DNA of 64,000 bases from Hyphomonadaceae bacterium (GCA_024743315.1 JANSWU010000003.1:124001-188000), one strand, 5' to 3'. Positions 1 to 9,436 are shown, counted from the first letter of the stretch. Notes: a model not told the origin generated them from the letters alone. Translations and numbers: made by a program.

Positions 1-945
1 CACTGCGCGAACGCCCTCAATAAAGTCCGGCGACTGCACCTTGCGCCACCCAATCCGGTATTCCATCTGCATATTGTCTTCGAAGGTCTCACACTTGGCC
101 CCTTCGCGCACCTGGCGGAGCGCGACCTTGACCGTTTCCGGGGATTTCGTGCGGATCGTTTCGGCTTGTTTTGTGGCCCATTCAGACCCGTCTTCTTCGA
201 GGCGCGCGAGGATATCTTCAGCCCGATCGCCGGAGAAACACACATTGATCATATCCATCTGCACTTCGAAACTGCCTGCTGGCACCGAATGGGTCAGGCG
301 CGACAGGATTTCGCCGAGCATTTCGGCAGCGCCGGCCGAAAAATCGGCTTCTGCAATTTGCGCTTTCAAATTTGGGATCAGTTCTGACGGCAGGAAATGG
401 GTGGCCACGCGTGCCGCCGCGACGTCGACGCCTTTGAGCCTTGCACCGGTCAACGCCAACCAGGTCCCCAGCTCACCCCGCAGCCTAGGCAAGAACCAGC
501 CGCCGCCAACATCCGGGAACAGGCCAATCCCCGTCTCAGGCATCGCGAACAAGGTCCGCTCTGTCGCGATCCGATGCGATCCATGCACCGACAGCCCGAC
601 CCCGCCGCCCATGGTTACGCCATCCATCAAGGCGAGATAGGGTTTCGGAAACGCCTTGATCGCGGCGTTCATTCGATACTCTTCGGCAAAGAAGGCTCGG
701 GCTTCTCGGCCATCCCCCATGCCGCTTTCGCGCAGCATGGCGATATCGCCGCCGGCGCAGAACCCGCGTGTACCGTCGGCATGATCAATCATCACCATGT
801 CGACGCTCGGATCCTGCGCCCAGACGCGCAGCGCGGCGAGAATGGTTTCACACATTTCTAGATTAAGTGCATGCAGCGCCTCGGGCCGGTTCAGCGTGAT
901 ATAGCCCACGCCCCCTTCCGATCTTGTCAGGACAGTCTCAGTCAT
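1..945 (-). CDS. 3-hydroxyisobutyryl-CoA hydrolase, C-terminus cut by window edge
   Basis: Crotonase-superfamily enzyme expected to hydrolyse 3-hydroxyisobutyryl-CoA to 3-hydroxyisobutyrate in valine breakdown. I translated the strand from the ATG at 945: 315 residues are open to the left edge with no stop, so the C-terminus is missing. Visible motifs are GFCAGGD (oxyanion-hole strand), MDGVTMGGGVGLSVHG, and FAMPETGIGLFPDVGG, which carries the Glu and Asp typical of HIBCH rather than of enoyl-CoA hydratase. The family is about 350 residues, so roughly 35 are probably outside. An isobutyryl-CoA-dehydrogenase-like gene (5265–6404) and a 3-hydroxyisobutyrate-dehydrogenase-family gene (10470–11336) nearby fit the same pathway. 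Family assignment is firm; the substrate is inferred. Confidence 0.88.
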   Translation of the reverse strand, partial: MTETVLTRSEGGVGYITLNRPEALHALNLEMCETILAALRVWAQDPSVDMVMIDHADGTRGFCAGGDIAMLRESGMGDGREARAFFAEEYRMNAAIKAFPKPYLALMDGVTMGGGVGLSVHGSHRIATERTLFAMPETGIGLFPDVGGGWFLPRLRGELGTWLALTGARLKGVDVAAARVATHFLPSELIPNLKAQIAEADFSAGAAEMLGEILSRLTHSVPAGSFEVQMDMINVCFSGDRAEDILARLEEDGSEWATKQAETIRTKSPETVKVALRQVREGAKCETFEDNMQMEYRIGWRKVQSPDFIEGVRAV

Positions 946-988
946 CTGTCCCCGGTAAACTGCGTACGAGCAAGGGTCTAGGGGTGAC

Positions 989-2629
989 CTAGTGTCCGCC
1001 GCCAAAGATCCCCGTGCGAACATTATAGTCTGCAGCGACTTCATAGTCCGGGTCATCAACGCTATCGATCATCAGCTGACCGGCCTTGCTGAGCAGCGTA
1101 TGGCAATCTCTGGAGAGGTGACGCAGTTTCAGGGTTTTGCCTTTCGCCTCATACTTAGCGGCAAGGTCCTCAATCGCCTGCAAGGCGGATTGATCAACCA
1201 CACGCGATCGCATGAAATCGACAATCACCACATCCGGGTCATCATCCGGGTGGAACAGTTCGGCAAAGCCTGCCGTCGACCCGAAAAAGAGCGGACCTTC
1301 GATTTCATAAACCGTGGCCCCCGGCGTTCGGATGGAATCCCGCTGAAGAATCCGAATACGCTTGGCATTATTCCAGGCATAAGCCAGCGCGCTGACAATA
1401 ACGCCGACCACGACGGCGACGGCGAGATCGTGCCATACAGTCACGCCGGTGACCAGAATGATGACAAAGGCATCCGTCCACGGGATCTTGGACATGATCC
1501 GCAAACTGTTCCAGGCGAATGTCCCGATCACGACCATGAACATGACCCCGACCAGAGCCGCCAATGGGATCATCTCGATCCATTGCGAGCCAATCAGGAT
1601 AAAGGCGAGCAGGAACATGGCTGCCGAAAATCCGGACAACCGCGTCCGACCGCCGGATTTCACATTGATCATGGACTGGCCGATCATTGCGCAACCGCCC
1701 ATGCCGCCAAAGAACCCGGTGACTACATTGGCTGTGCCCTGGGCGACACATTCCTGAGACGCGCCGCCGCGCTGATTGGTGATTTCGCCGACCAGGTTCA
1801 GGGTGAGGAGACTCTCGATCAGGCCAATCGCCGCGAGGATGACGGCATATGGCAGAATGATTTCGAGCGTTTCCAGATTGAGCGGGACAACGGGAATATG
1901 GAAACTCGGCAGACCGCCCTTGATGCTCGCGAGATCGCCGACCACGGGCGTATTGATGCCGAAGCCAATGACCAAGGCGGCGACCACGGCAATGCCCGCA
2001 AGCGGGGCCGGGATCACTTTGGTTATTTTGGGCAGCCCCCAGATAATTAGCATGGTCACACCGATCAGCGTCAGCATGATCGCCATTTCCGGGCCAGGCA
2101 GCCATTCGCCATTTGGCAGAAAGCCATGCCCATCTGGTTTGGCTGTGCCGGGCACCTGGAATTGCCCCAACTGGGCCAGGAAAATCACAATCGCGAGGCC
2201 ATTGACGAAGCCCAGCATTACCGGATGCGGCACCAGCCGGATGAACTTGCCGAGTTTGAACACCCCTGCCCCGACTTGCAGGATTCCCATCAGCACGACG
2301 GTTGCGAACAGATATTCGACGCCATGTTGGGCGACCAAAGCGACCATGACGACCGCGAGCGCGCCAGTGGCGCCGGAAATCATCCCCGGGCGCCCACCCA
2401 TGATCGCGGTGATCAATCCGACCAGGAACGCCGCATAGAGCCCGACCAGCGGCTCCACGCCGGCAACAAAAGCGAAAGCAACCGCTTCAGGCACCAAGGC
2501 CAGCGCCACGGTCAGGCCCGCCAAGAGTTCCACGCGGATTCGATCCGGCGTGAACGTGGCCCGCTGGGTTTGCGCCCAAGTGCTCAAATTGATGCGGTCT
2601 GCAAACGCAGAAAAGGTCGATTGGGCCAT
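989..2629 (-). CDS. SulP family inorganic anion transporter with STAS domain
   Basis: Inner-membrane SulP (SLC26-like) carrier of 546 residues. The N-terminal part holds many hydrophobic helices, including [17 protein letters not shown] and the conserved [13 protein letters not shown] segment, followed by a C-terminal cytoplasmic STAS domain (about the last 110 residues, around [14 protein letters not shown] and [13 protein letters not shown]). Family members carry sulfate, bicarbonate or other anions with H+ or Na+; the sequence does not tell me which. I chose the ATG at 2629 because GAGAG lies just upstream; a GTG at 2695 would add 22 residues that do not look like part of the family. It is divergent from the SDR gene at 2807, with 177 bases between. 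Confidence 0.9.
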   Translation of the reverse strand: MAQSTFSAFADRINLSTWAQTQRATFTPDRIRVELLAGLTVALALVPEAVAFAFVAGVEPLVGLYAAFLVGLITAIMGGRPGMISGATGALAVVMVALVAQHGVEYLFATVVLMGILQVGAGVFKLGKFIRLVPHPVMLGFVNGLAIVIFLAQLGQFQVPGTAKPDGHGFLPNGEWLPGPEMAIMLTLIGVTMLIIWGLPKITKVIPAPLAGIAVVAALVIGFGINTPVVGDLASIKGGLPSFHIPVVPLNLETLEIILPYAVILAAIGLIESLLTLNLVGEITNQRGGASQECVAQGTANVVTGFFGGMGGCAMIGQSMINVKSGGRTRLSGFSAAMFLLAFILIGSQWIEMIPLAALVGVMFMVVIGTFAWNSLRIMSKIPWTDAFVIILVTGVTVWHDLAVAVVVGVIVSALAYAWNNAKRIRILQRDSIRTPGATVYEIEGPLFFGSTAGFAELFHPDDDPDVVIVDFMRSRVVDQSALQAIEDLAAKYEAKGKTLKLRHLSRDCHTLLSKAGQLMIDSVDDPDYEVAADYNVRTGIFGGGH

Positions 2630-2806
2630 TCGGGCTCTCAGTTTTGCTGTTCGGGAAACGCCGCGTCCGTAGGCGAATTCATCTTGAGGGGCCACCCCTC
2701 AGGCTCAGAAAGCCTCGATTTGTCTGCAGTTCTCGCGACGGCGGTCATGGACAAGGCAGGCCTGGTGTTTCAGCGTGCAGGCAGAGCCAATCAATGGAGA
2801 ACACGG

Positions 2807-3577
2807 ATGAAGGCGCTTTTCGACGTATCGGGGAAAACAGCATTGGTGACCGGCGGGTCGAGCGGAATCGGTGCCATGATTGCCCGAGGCTTCGTTGAGA
2901 ACGGCGTGAAGACCTACATCTCCGCTCGCAAGGAAGGCTCGCTCGGCGCCAAGGCCGAAGAACTTTCAGAACATGGGACTTGTATCGCCATTCCAGCGGA
3001 TCTCTCGACGGTTGAGGGCATTGAGGCGCTGATCGCTGCCATCTCGGAACGCGAGAGCCATCTTGATATTCTCGTCAACAATGCCGGCGCCAATTGGGTC
3101 GTGCCGATCGAGGAATTCCCGGAAGCGGGCTGGGACAAAGTGATGAGTATCAATATCAAGTCGATATTCTTTATGACCCAAAAAGCGCTGCCGCTATTGC
3201 GGGCCAAAGCCTCGCATGAAGACCCGGCACGGGTGATCAATATCGCCTCGATCCACGGCTTTGATAATCCCGGCATGCCTGCCTATGCCTATTCGGCGAG
3301 CAAGTCCGGCGTCATCCATTTGACCAAGCACTTGGCGACCGATCTCGCCGCCGATCATATCAACGTCAACGCCATCGCGCCCGGCTTCTTCCCGAGCAAT
3401 ATGACCAAAATGGCGACGAGCAATGACACGATCTACCAGCACACCGTCGCTCAGATCCCGCGCAAACGCGCCGGCGAGCCTGAGGATATTGCGGGCACGG
3501 CGATTTATCTCAGTTCGCGGGCCGGCGCCTGGACGGACGGGCATACGATCGTGCTTGACGGTGGCATGATTGCCTGA
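2807..3577 (+). CDS. SDR family oxidoreductase, RhlG-like
   Basis: Short-chain dehydrogenase/reductase of 256 residues. It has the N-terminal cofactor loop TGGSSGIG, the structural NNAGANW motif, a Ser followed by the catalytic YSASK motif (PAYAYSASKSG), and a C-terminal APGFFPSNM segment. Along its length it resembles the Pseudomonas beta-ketoacyl reductase RhlG (shared segments include DILVNNAG, PARVINI, HINVN.IAPG.FPS.MT), so an NADPH-dependent 3-ketoacyl reductase is likely, though related gluconate dehydrogenases look similar. ATG at 2807 begins MKALFDVSGK; longer upstream starts would overlap the divergent sulP-like gene. Confidence 0.87.
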   Translation: MKALFDVSGKTALVTGGSSGIGAMIARGFVENGVKTYISARKEGSLGAKAEELSEHGTCIAIPADLSTVEGIEALIAAISERESHLDILVNNAGANWVVPIEEFPEAGWDKVMSINIKSIFFMTQKALPLLRAKASHEDPARVINIASIHGFDNPGMPAYAYSASKSGVIHLTKHLATDLAADHINVNAIAPGFFPSNMTKMATSNDTIYQHTVAQIPRKRAGEPEDIAGTAIYLSSRAGAWTDGHTIVLDGGMIA

Positions 3578-3706
3578 GGCAGGGGCTTCATACTCATAAC
3601 ATCCTGAATCACTTGTAATATTTAGATTTTGTAATTTGCGCTCGCAGGCCGAAACGCCTAGCGGGAAAGCACTGCGTTACAACCCTTTGCAGAAAGGCAA
3701 TGTGTA

Positions 3707-4303
3707 ATGCAGGCTTTAAAACTTCTCCTCCCAGTCACCCTATTCTCAACCTTCCCCGTCGGATTAGACGCGGTGGCGCAAGATTTTTACGTTGAAGGAA
3801 ACGCGGGCGCCGCCTCAATGGGTGGTCGCTATTACGGTGATGATGATTATGATGCCAATATTCTCGGTCTACGCGCGGGTTGGAACATAAATTCCTACTT
3901 CGCCATTGAAGGCGAATATCTTTTCGGCCTCAACGATCACTCAGAAACAATTGGGTACATCAATCCTGAGACGGAAGTAATTTTCACGGGGATTGAGGAA
4001 TATGGTCTGGACTCCATACAGGGTGTATTCGGCAAAATTTCTGTTCCTGCGGGGCCGAAGCTCGATGTTTTTATGCGATTGGGATATGTCACCATCAACC
4101 AAGACGGGACCGGGTATAACGTCTCATTGGACGGCACAGAGTTCAGCTATGACTATAGTGATGCGGATCCTGGCACGGCGTTCGGCATGGGTGCTGCTTA
4201 CAACCTAAATGACACGTTTTACCTGCGCCTGGATGCAACGCGCTATGACGCCTTTGACAATGAAAGCGATAGTTTGACGATTGGCGCGGGATTCAAATTC
4301 TGA
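3707..4303 (+). CDS. Outer-membrane beta-barrel protein
   Basis: 198 residues with an N-terminal signal peptide ending AVAQ before DFYVEG. The mature part is a run of alternating aromatic/hydrophobic and polar strands (FYVEGNAGAASMGG, ANILGLRAGWNI, YFAIEGEYLFGL) ending in ..TIGAGFKF, the terminal aromatic expected of a barrel inserted by the Bam complex. It fits the small 8-strand OmpW/Omp25-like porin-like group; no transported substrate can be read. AAAGG precedes the ATG. It stands alone and converges with the dioxygenase gene; the intergenic region upstream (3578–3706) is AT-rich. An inverted repeat spans its stop codon. Confidence 0.8.
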   Translation: MQALKLLLPVTLFSTFPVGLDAVAQDFYVEGNAGAASMGGRYYGDDDYDANILGLRAGWNINSYFAIEGEYLFGLNDHSETIGYINPETEVIFTGIEEYGLDSIQGVFGKISVPAGPKLDVFMRLGYVTINQDGTGYNVSLDGTEFSYDYSDADPGTAFGMGAAYNLNDTFYLRLDATRYDAFDNESDSLTIGAGFKF

Positions 4304-4311
4304 CCCGCGCC
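4283..4311 (+). terminator. GC-rich inverted repeat across the OMP stop codon
   Basis: GGCGCGGG at 4283–4290 pairs perfectly with CCCGCGCC at 4304–4311 around a 13-base loop that contains the OMP stop codon. It lies exactly between two convergent genes. No T-run follows on either strand, so it may stabilise the mRNA 3' end or act as a weak terminator. Function is inferred from position only. Confidence 0.35.
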
Positions 4312-4312
4312 A

Positions 4313-5179
4313 TCAGGCGCTCAAAGGGCAGCCCTCAATCGTGATCCGATGCATGACCCGGCGCTGGCCGTGATAATCATTCAGCGCCCAATGCCAGGTC
4401 GAGCGATTGTCCCACATGGCGATAGAACCCGGCTCCCATTTGAAGCGATGCTGGAAATCGTGGCCAGTGAAGACGTGCGTATAGAGGTCCGAGAGCAATT
4501 CATCGCTCTCGGCCTTGTCCATGCCGACCACCTCCCGGGTGAAGGCCGGGTTCACGTATAAGGCCTTTTTGCCGCTGAGCGGATGCGTGATCACGATGGG
4601 ATGGATCGGATCACTCAGCGTTTCAGCGACTGCCGCATTACCGATCCGCCCGGCGCCCTCGCCGTCCTTGCTGGTATCGGTGGTGTTGTAATAGCTGTCC
4701 GGACCTTCGCCGAAGATATGCTTGCCGGAATGCAACGCCTCGCGCCCCTCGATTTTGTCTTTCAAGTCCTCCGGTAAAGACTCATACGCCTTGTACATGG
4801 ACGCAAACATCGTGTCGCCGCCACTTTCCGGGAGTTCTCTCGCGACCAGAACCGATCCGAGCGCTGGCTCATGGTCATAAGAGTGATCAGTATGCCAGCC
4901 GCCGCCAATATTATCCTTCTGGTCCGGCTCCTTGGCCACTAAGGCAATCTGCGGATAGTCTGGATGCGCCGCGAAAAAGCGGTTGATATTAATCTCGCCA
5001 AACCGTTCCGCAAACGCGATATGATCGGTTTCGGTCGTCTCCTGATCACGAATGAAAATGACGCCGTGCTCGGCAAAAGCGTCTCGAATCTGCGCAAACT
5101 CATTATTGGTCAGCGCCTTGATGTCGACGCCAGTAATCTCAGCGCCCAACCCGTCAACGGGTGTGATTTGCATCGCCAT
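4313..5179 (-). CDS. TauD/TfdA family Fe(II)/2-oxoglutarate dioxygenase
   Basis: 288-residue non-haem iron oxygenase. The iron triad is visible: His96 and Asp98 in GGWHTDHSY, and His263 in WDNRSTWHW. The 2-oxoglutarate-binding Arg lies in the C-terminal QRRVMHRITIEG segment. Family members oxidise taurine, alkylsulfates, 2,4-D or similar acids, releasing succinate and CO2; the substrate here cannot be told and there is no linked transporter or sulfur gene. GGGAGG sits five bases before the ATG at 5179. It is monocistronic by context, downstream of and co-oriented with the acyl-CoA dehydrogenase gene, 85 bases apart. Confidence 0.9.
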   Translation of the reverse strand: MAMQITPVDGLGAEITGVDIKALTNNEFAQIRDAFAEHGVIFIRDQETTETDHIAFAERFGEININRFFAAHPDYPQIALVAKEPDQKDNIGGGWHTDHSYDHEPALGSVLVARELPESGGDTMFASMYKAYESLPEDLKDKIEGREALHSGKHIFGEGPDSYYNTTDTSKDGEGAGRIGNAAVAETLSDPIHPIVITHPLSGKKALYVNPAFTREVVGMDKAESDELLSDLYTHVFTGHDFQHRFKWEPGSIAMWDNRSTWHWALNDYHGQRRVMHRITIEGCPLSA

Positions 5180-5264
5180 AATATCCTCCCGCGCTCCGTC
5201 TTTGGGAGCTGCCAGAAAGCTACATGATTTTGTTGAGGTTCGTCAAAACCCTTATCGGCTGGGG

Positions 5265-6404
5265 TTAGGTTCGAAGCATGTCTCGGCTGATAATGACGCG
5301 CATGATTTCGTTCGTGCCTTCAAGAATTTGATGGACCCGCAAATCCCGAACAATTTGTTCGATCCCGTATTCAGAAAGATAGCCATAGCCGCCATGGATT
5401 TGCAGCGCCTCATTTGCGACCTTGAACCCAGTATCCGTGACGAAGCGTTTTGCCATGGCGCACCAGCGCGTCGCATCCGGGGCCTTGGCGTCGAGTTTCG
5501 AGGCCGCTTCATAGAGCATCACGCGGGCAGCCTGCAGCTCGGTTTCCATATCGGCCAATTTGAATTGGATCGCCTGGAAATCTGCAATCGCCTGGCCGAA
5601 CTGTTTCCGCTCTTTGGCATAATCGAGCGCCTTATCGATGGCGCGCTGGGCGCCGCCGAGCGAACACGCCGCAATATTGAGTCGTCCGCCATCGAGACCA
5701 GCCATAGCAAATTTAAACCCGTGCCCTTCCTCACCGATCCGATTGTCTGCAGGAATGCGGACATCGTCCAACAAGACTTGCCGCGTTGGTTGCGAGTTCC
5801 AGCCCATTTTCTGTTCATTGCTGCCAAAACTCAGACCCGGTGTTCCTATCGGGATGATGAACGCAGAGACACCGCGAGCGCCTTGGTCGGAGGTTTTCGC
5901 CATCAGCACATAGACGTCGCTGGTTCCGGCGCCTGAAATAAATTGCTTTGAACCGTTGAGGACATACTCATCGCCATCACGGACCGCCGTCGTCTTCATC
6001 GCCGCCGCATCAGACCCGGAGCCAGGCTCGGTCAGGCAATACGAGGCGACAAGCTCCATGCTTGTCAGTTTGGGCAGCCAGGTTTTGCGTTGGTCGTCGC
6101 TGCCGAACCGGTCAATCATCCAGCTCGCCATATTATGGATCGAGATGAACGCCGCGGTCGAGACATCGCCATAAGAAAGCTGTTCGAAAATCAGCGCCGC
6201 GTCCAGGCGTCCGAGTGCAGACCCGCCGACATCTTCGCCCACATAAATTCCGGCAAAGCCAAGTTCAGCGGTGTCTTTGATGACATCCACTGGGAAGTGC
6301 TTGGTCTTGTCCCATTCGGAGGTATGCGGGGCCAAACGATCAGCGGCAAATCGCTTCGCCATATCCTGAATCATTACCTGTTCTTCTGTCAGGCGAGTGG
6401 TCAT
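5265..6404 (-). CDS. Acyl-CoA dehydrogenase, isobutyryl-CoA type
   Basis: FAD-dependent acyl-CoA dehydrogenase of 379 residues, full length. Family signatures seen: YCLTEPGSGSDAA (flavin/substrate loop), NGSKQFISGA, and the C-terminal QIHGGYGYLSEYGIEQIVRDLR and ILEGTNEIMR blocks. The catalytic base should be the Glu in the ILEGTNEIMR region. The N-terminal segment (FGFAGIYV-like, SYGDVSTAAFISIHNM) resembles the ACAD8/isobutyryl-CoA dehydrogenase branch, consistent with the hydrolase at 1–945. Divergent from the GNAT gene at 6466 with 61 bases between. Family certain; acyl chain specificity inferred. Confidence 0.9.
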   Translation of the reverse strand: MTTRLTEEQVMIQDMAKRFAADRLAPHTSEWDKTKHFPVDVIKDTAELGFAGIYVGEDVGGSALGRLDAALIFEQLSYGDVSTAAFISIHNMASWMIDRFGSDDQRKTWLPKLTSMELVASYCLTEPGSGSDAAAMKTTAVRDGDEYVLNGSKQFISGAGTSDVYVLMAKTSDQGARGVSAFIIPIGTPGLSFGSNEQKMGWNSQPTRQVLLDDVRIPADNRIGEEGHGFKFAMAGLDGGRLNIAACSLGGAQRAIDKALDYAKERKQFGQAIADFQAIQFKLADMETELQAARVMLYEAASKLDAKAPDATRWCAMAKRFVTDTGFKVANEALQIHGGYGYLSEYGIEQIVRDLRVHQILEGTNEIMRVIISRDMLRT

Positions 6405-6465
6405 GGTAATTGGCTCTCTTTGTGCTTAGTACGCGGCAGACATGCCATAGGGGATTTGTTCGTCA

Positions 6466-7038
6466 ATGTCTGACCTTCCGGAAGGATATTCCATCACAGC
6501 TGGGAAGCCAGATGATATCTCTGCGTTGATCGCGGTAGATAAGGCAGCTTCTGCCCTTTTTGGCCCGACTGGTCTATTGTCCGAAGACGCCTTGCAGGAT
6601 CACGTACCAGCAGATGTATTCGAGGCAGAGATGCCGCTGGGCAACGTATTTGTCGCACGCAATCAGCATGGTTGGCCGATCGGGTTTGCGTTGATCCGCC
6701 CGCGCGGCAATGGGCTTTACCTGGATCAGGTCAGCGTTCATCCGGATCATGGACAAAAGGGAATCGGGCGGGCGCTGGTGATCCGCGTCCTGTCAGAGGC
6801 CGAAATACGCAAACTGCCACATGTCAGCTTGTCGACTTTCAGGACGATCCCCTGGAATGGGCCTTTCTATGGGTCGATGGGATTTCGTGAAATTCCGCCT
6901 GATAAGCTCGATCCATATATGCGAGAGATTGAAGATGCGCAGAGACCGTTTATGGACGTAACCAAGCGGTGTTTCATGCGCCGTAAAGTGCGCCGCGCTC
7001 TGTTTCGCTTCGGCGCCCCAAAGCCGGAGCCGGAATGA
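6466..7038 (+). CDS. GNAT family N-acetyltransferase
   Basis: 190-residue protein with a GNAT fold: LYLDQVSVHPDHGQKGIGRALVIRV is split over the acetyl-CoA-binding strand and pyrophosphate loop (Q-K-G-I-G-R-A). Downstream, STFRTIPWNGPFYGSMGF matches the small-molecule (amine or antibiotic-like) acetyltransferase subgroup. The acceptor is unknown. Its last codons overlap the hemB start by four bases (ATGA), so the two are translationally coupled, but there is no functional link I can name. Confidence 0.85.
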   Translation: MSDLPEGYSITAGKPDDISALIAVDKAASALFGPTGLLSEDALQDHVPADVFEAEMPLGNVFVARNQHGWPIGFALIRPRGNGLYLDQVSVHPDHGQKGIGRALVIRVLSEAEIRKLPHVSLSTFRTIPWNGPFYGSMGFREIPPDKLDPYMREIEDAQRPFMDVTKRCFMRRKVRRALFRFGAPKPEPE

Positions 7039-8036
7039 ACATCCCTTTCAATCAGTCTTTTCCCGCCACCCGCTTGCGCCGATTGAGGCAGGCTGGATGG
7101 ATCAGAGCACTCACTGCCGAAAACACGCTGACGCCGTCTGATCTGATCTGGTCCATGGTGGTGCATGATGGCAATGAGCCAAAAATACCAGTGGAAGCGA
7201 TGCCGGGGATGAACCGATTGAATGTCGCAGAGGCTGCCGCCGCCGCAAAACGCGCGAGCCAACTGGGAATTCCGGCAATCGCCATTTTCCCGCACATCAA
7301 TCCTGCGGTGAAAGATGAGGAGGGCAGCGAAAGCCTCAATCCGGACGGCCTAGTGCCGACTGCGATCAAAGCGATGAAAGACGCGGCGCCGGATGTTGGC
7401 ATTATTTGCGATGTCGCTCTCGATCCCTTCACCAGTCACGGCCATGACGGCCTGATCGATGAAACGGGCTATGTCCTGAATGACGAGACCAGCGCGGTCC
7501 TGATCGAACAAGCTCTGGTGCAAGCCGAAGCTGGCGCTGATGTTGTCGCCCCGTCGGACATGATGGATGGTCGGATCGGCGCCATTCGGGCGGCCCTGGA
7601 AGATGCAGGACACATCAACACCCTCATCCTGTCTTACGCCGCCAAGTATGCCAGCGGCTTCTATGGCCCTTACCGGGAAGCGATTGGCTCGGCCACGGCA
7701 TTGATTGGCGACAAGAAAACCTATCAGCAAAACCCGGCCAATACAGACGAAGCCCTGCGTGAAGTCGCCATGGATATCGAAGAAGGCGCCGATATGGTGA
7801 TGGTCAAACCAGGCCTTCCCTATCTCGATATTGTCCGGCGCGTCTCAGAGACATTCAAGATCCCGACCTACGCGTTCCAGGTTTCTGGCGAATATGCGAT
7901 GATCCAGGCCGCAGCACAGAATGGCTGGATCGACGGTGAGCGTGTGATGATGGAAACCCTGCTCAGCTTCAAACGCGCGGGCGCCAGCGGTATTATCACA
8001 TACTTTGCAGAGACCGCCGCGCAAAAGCTCGCTTAG
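7035..8036 (+). CDS. hemB: Delta-aminolevulinic acid dehydratase (porphobilinogen synthase)
   Basis: Condenses two 5-aminolevulinate molecules to porphobilinogen in haem synthesis; 333 residues, normal length. Schiff-base lysines lie in LSYAAKYAS and MVMVKPGLPYLD. The zinc cysteines of the E. coli type are replaced: the motif DVALDPFTSHGHDG has Ala128, Asp130 and Asp138 at those places, which marks the non-zinc, Mg/K-dependent class common in alphaproteobacteria. The start ATG at 7035 overlaps the end of the GNAT gene and is preceded by GGAGCCGGA. Confidence 0.96.
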   Translation: MNIPFNQSFPATRLRRLRQAGWIRALTAENTLTPSDLIWSMVVHDGNEPKIPVEAMPGMNRLNVAEAAAAAKRASQLGIPAIAIFPHINPAVKDEEGSESLNPDGLVPTAIKAMKDAAPDVGIICDVALDPFTSHGHDGLIDETGYVLNDETSAVLIEQALVQAEAGADVVAPSDMMDGRIGAIRAALEDAGHINTLILSYAAKYASGFYGPYREAIGSATALIGDKKTYQQNPANTDEALREVAMDIEEGADMVMVKPGLPYLDIVRRVSETFKIPTYAFQVSGEYAMIQAAAQNGWIDGERVMMETLLSFKRAGASGIITYFAETAAQKLA

Positions 8037-8088
8037 TCTTTTAGCGCGCGACGCCTGATGCTATGACGATGGAAACCTTGAGGTGCTC

Positions 8089-8484
8089 ATGACCCGACCA
8101 CAAAACGTCGTCGCCAGAAAACTTGCCAACGCCTTAATGAAGGATGCCGAAATCGGCGACCGCACACAAATGATCCTGGGCCCAGGCGGGCGCTTGGGGA
8201 CCAACGCGGTAAAGAAACTCATGGGCGGGTTATGGGTCGGCGGCACGGCATATTTAACTGATGATGCCGTAGAGTTTCATCCCAATGGAATGAACCGCGC
8301 CATTCATAAGGACCCTGAGTCCCTGAGTGTTGTTTTACCCTTGCGGAGTATCACTTCCGTTGAAACCCGATTTGGGATCGCAACCCAGATTATCGATATC
8401 AAAACGGCGATCGGCACGCTGTCGATCCGCTGTTATGGGGCCCAGGGCTTTGCTCGAAAAATCGAAGCCGCTCGGGCCCCCTAA
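8089..8484 (+). CDS. Hypothetical protein, PH/GRAM-like fold
   Basis: 131 residues, no signal peptide or membrane helix. After a basic helical N-terminus the pattern is short beta-strands (GTAYLTDDAVEFHPNG, VVLPLRSITSVETRF, TLSIRCYGAQGF) like bacterial PH/GRAM domains, where a protein of unknown partner is bound at a membrane or surface. I do not recognise a named family. ATG at 8089 is chosen over GTG 8083 because GAGG sits at the right distance. Its stop overlaps the stop of the convergent 2H-phosphoesterase gene by four bases. Confidence 0.7.
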   Translation: MTRPQNVVARKLANALMKDAEIGDRTQMILGPGGRLGTNAVKKLMGGLWVGGTAYLTDDAVEFHPNGMNRAIHKDPESLSVVLPLRSITSVETRFGIATQIIDIKTAIGTLSIRCYGAQGFARKIEAARAP

Positions 8485-8999
8485 TCCGAGCCCAAAAAGA
8501 AAGTCTCGAGCGGGCGCCAGACATGGAGATCCGCATGGCACGTGATGGGCAGCTCCACCGACATGGCGACGATGTGATCGAAGATAACCGGTGCGCTCAA
8601 CAGATCCTTCACCTTCTGAGATGCTCTGGCCCCGATTGGGGCCGCGCCATAACACAAACTGATATGCGGATCGAAGTCCCGACCTCGCCGGAACGCTGGA
8701 CTCGTCTCAATCACAGCACGCATTCGCTGCAAAGCCTTAGACGGTCGGAAGCGGACAAAGAGCGATGTCGTAAACGCCTCTGTGCCATCTATGCTGACTG
8801 GCTCAAGCGCCAACTCTTGCATTTGTCTCAGCATCATTGCTGCGTCTGTCGACGCGACCGTCAAGGTGCCGAGCGTCAAATGGGGTGCGAAAGCTGCGAC
8901 GCCCTGCTGCGTCGTCAATCCAGCAATCACCTGCTCAAAAGGCGCGGCACTTTCTCGGCTTGGCACTAGCCAATAGGAAACAGCGCGCTCGCGCTTCAT
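8481..8999 (-). CDS. 2H phosphoesterase (2'-5' RNA ligase / cyclic phosphodiesterase-like)
   Basis: 172-residue protein with the two H-x-[ST]-x motifs that define 2H phosphoesterases: HLTLGTL near residue 40 and HISLCYG in the second half. Family members open 2',3'-cyclic phosphates of RNA or ADP-ribose cyclic phosphate. It is the last gene of a four-gene operon: its ATG overlaps the stop of the DUF1801 gene (ATGA at 8996–8999). Substrate unknown. Confidence 0.8.
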   Translation of the reverse strand: MKRERAVSYWLVPSRESAAPFEQVIAGLTTQQGVAAFAPHLTLGTLTVASTDAAMMLRQMQELALEPVSIDGTEAFTTSLFVRFRPSKALQRMRAVIETSPAFRRGRDFDPHISLCYGAAPIGARASQKVKDLLSAPVIFDHIVAMSVELPITCHADLHVWRPLETFFLGSD

Positions 9000-9436
9000 T
9001 CATCATAGGTCGGGTAGTTTTTGTGCATATAATCGACCCCGTCGAGCACGATTTCCTCGAGCACATCCATATCCACATCCGCCAGCTTGTTGATATAGAG
9101 ACAGGATTTTCCAAGCTTGTGTTTGCCGAGCCGGCTGAGCTTTTCTTCCATCTCACCATAGCGATAACCCGGCATCACATAGACCGTCAGATTGGCTTTG
9201 CGGGGGCTAAAGCCCGTGAGCATGAATTCGCCTTCCCGGCCACTTTCATACTTATACTCGTAACGCCCATAGCCAATAATGCTGGGCCCCCACATTTTCG
9301 GTTTCAGCCCGGTGACCCGATTGAAAAAATCGAGCAATGCCATGGCGTCGGTTTTTTTCTTCTCGGGCTCGACGCCCGCAATAAAGTCTTTTGGGTCAAT
9401 TTCGGTCGCCTTGGTCTTATTATTCGCTTTGGCCAT
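8996..9436 (-). CDS. DUF1801 (YdhG-like) domain protein
   Basis: 146 residues. A Lys-rich start (MAKANNKTKATEID) is followed by the DUF1801 fold with motifs MWGPSIIGYGRYEYKYESG, FSPRKANLTVYVMPGY, LGKHKLGKSCLYINKL and a C-terminal helix ending MHKNYPTYDE. The domain binds small ligands or iron in some relatives (frataxin-like fold in the wider YdhG group), but no function is established. ATG at 9436 is chosen since GGGAGG precedes it; the longer start at 9484 would overlap the DUF389 gene. Second-to-last gene of the operon starting at 11336. Confidence 0.8.
   Translation of the reverse strand: MAKANNKTKATEIDPKDFIAGVEPEKKKTDAMALLDFFNRVTGLKPKMWGPSIIGYGRYEYKYESGREGEFMLTGFSPRKANLTVYVMPGYRYGEMEEKLSRLGKHKLGKSCLYINKLADVDMDVLEEIVLDGVDYMHKNYPTYDE

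Noticed and set aside
992-2050. 352-codon open frame on the plus strand opposite the SulP gene
   Set aside because: It is antisense to a clear transporter gene, its product is rich in His/Asp/Arg with no fold-like pattern, and it has no ribosome site. A high-GC antisense shadow.
2126-2806. N-terminal extension of the SDR reading frame to 2126
   Set aside because: It would overlap the divergent SulP gene over 500 bases and the added residues look like antisense translation; ATG 2807 gives a normal SDR start.
5052-5936. 294-codon plus-strand open frame opposite the dioxygenase and acyl-CoA dehydrogenase genes
   Set aside because: Spans the antisense of two well-supported genes and has no recognisable domain.
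7410-7450. Loss of zinc cysteines in HemB as a defect
   Set aside because: Ala/Asp/Asp at these places defines the known non-zinc HemB class found in many alphaproteobacteria, so it is normal here.
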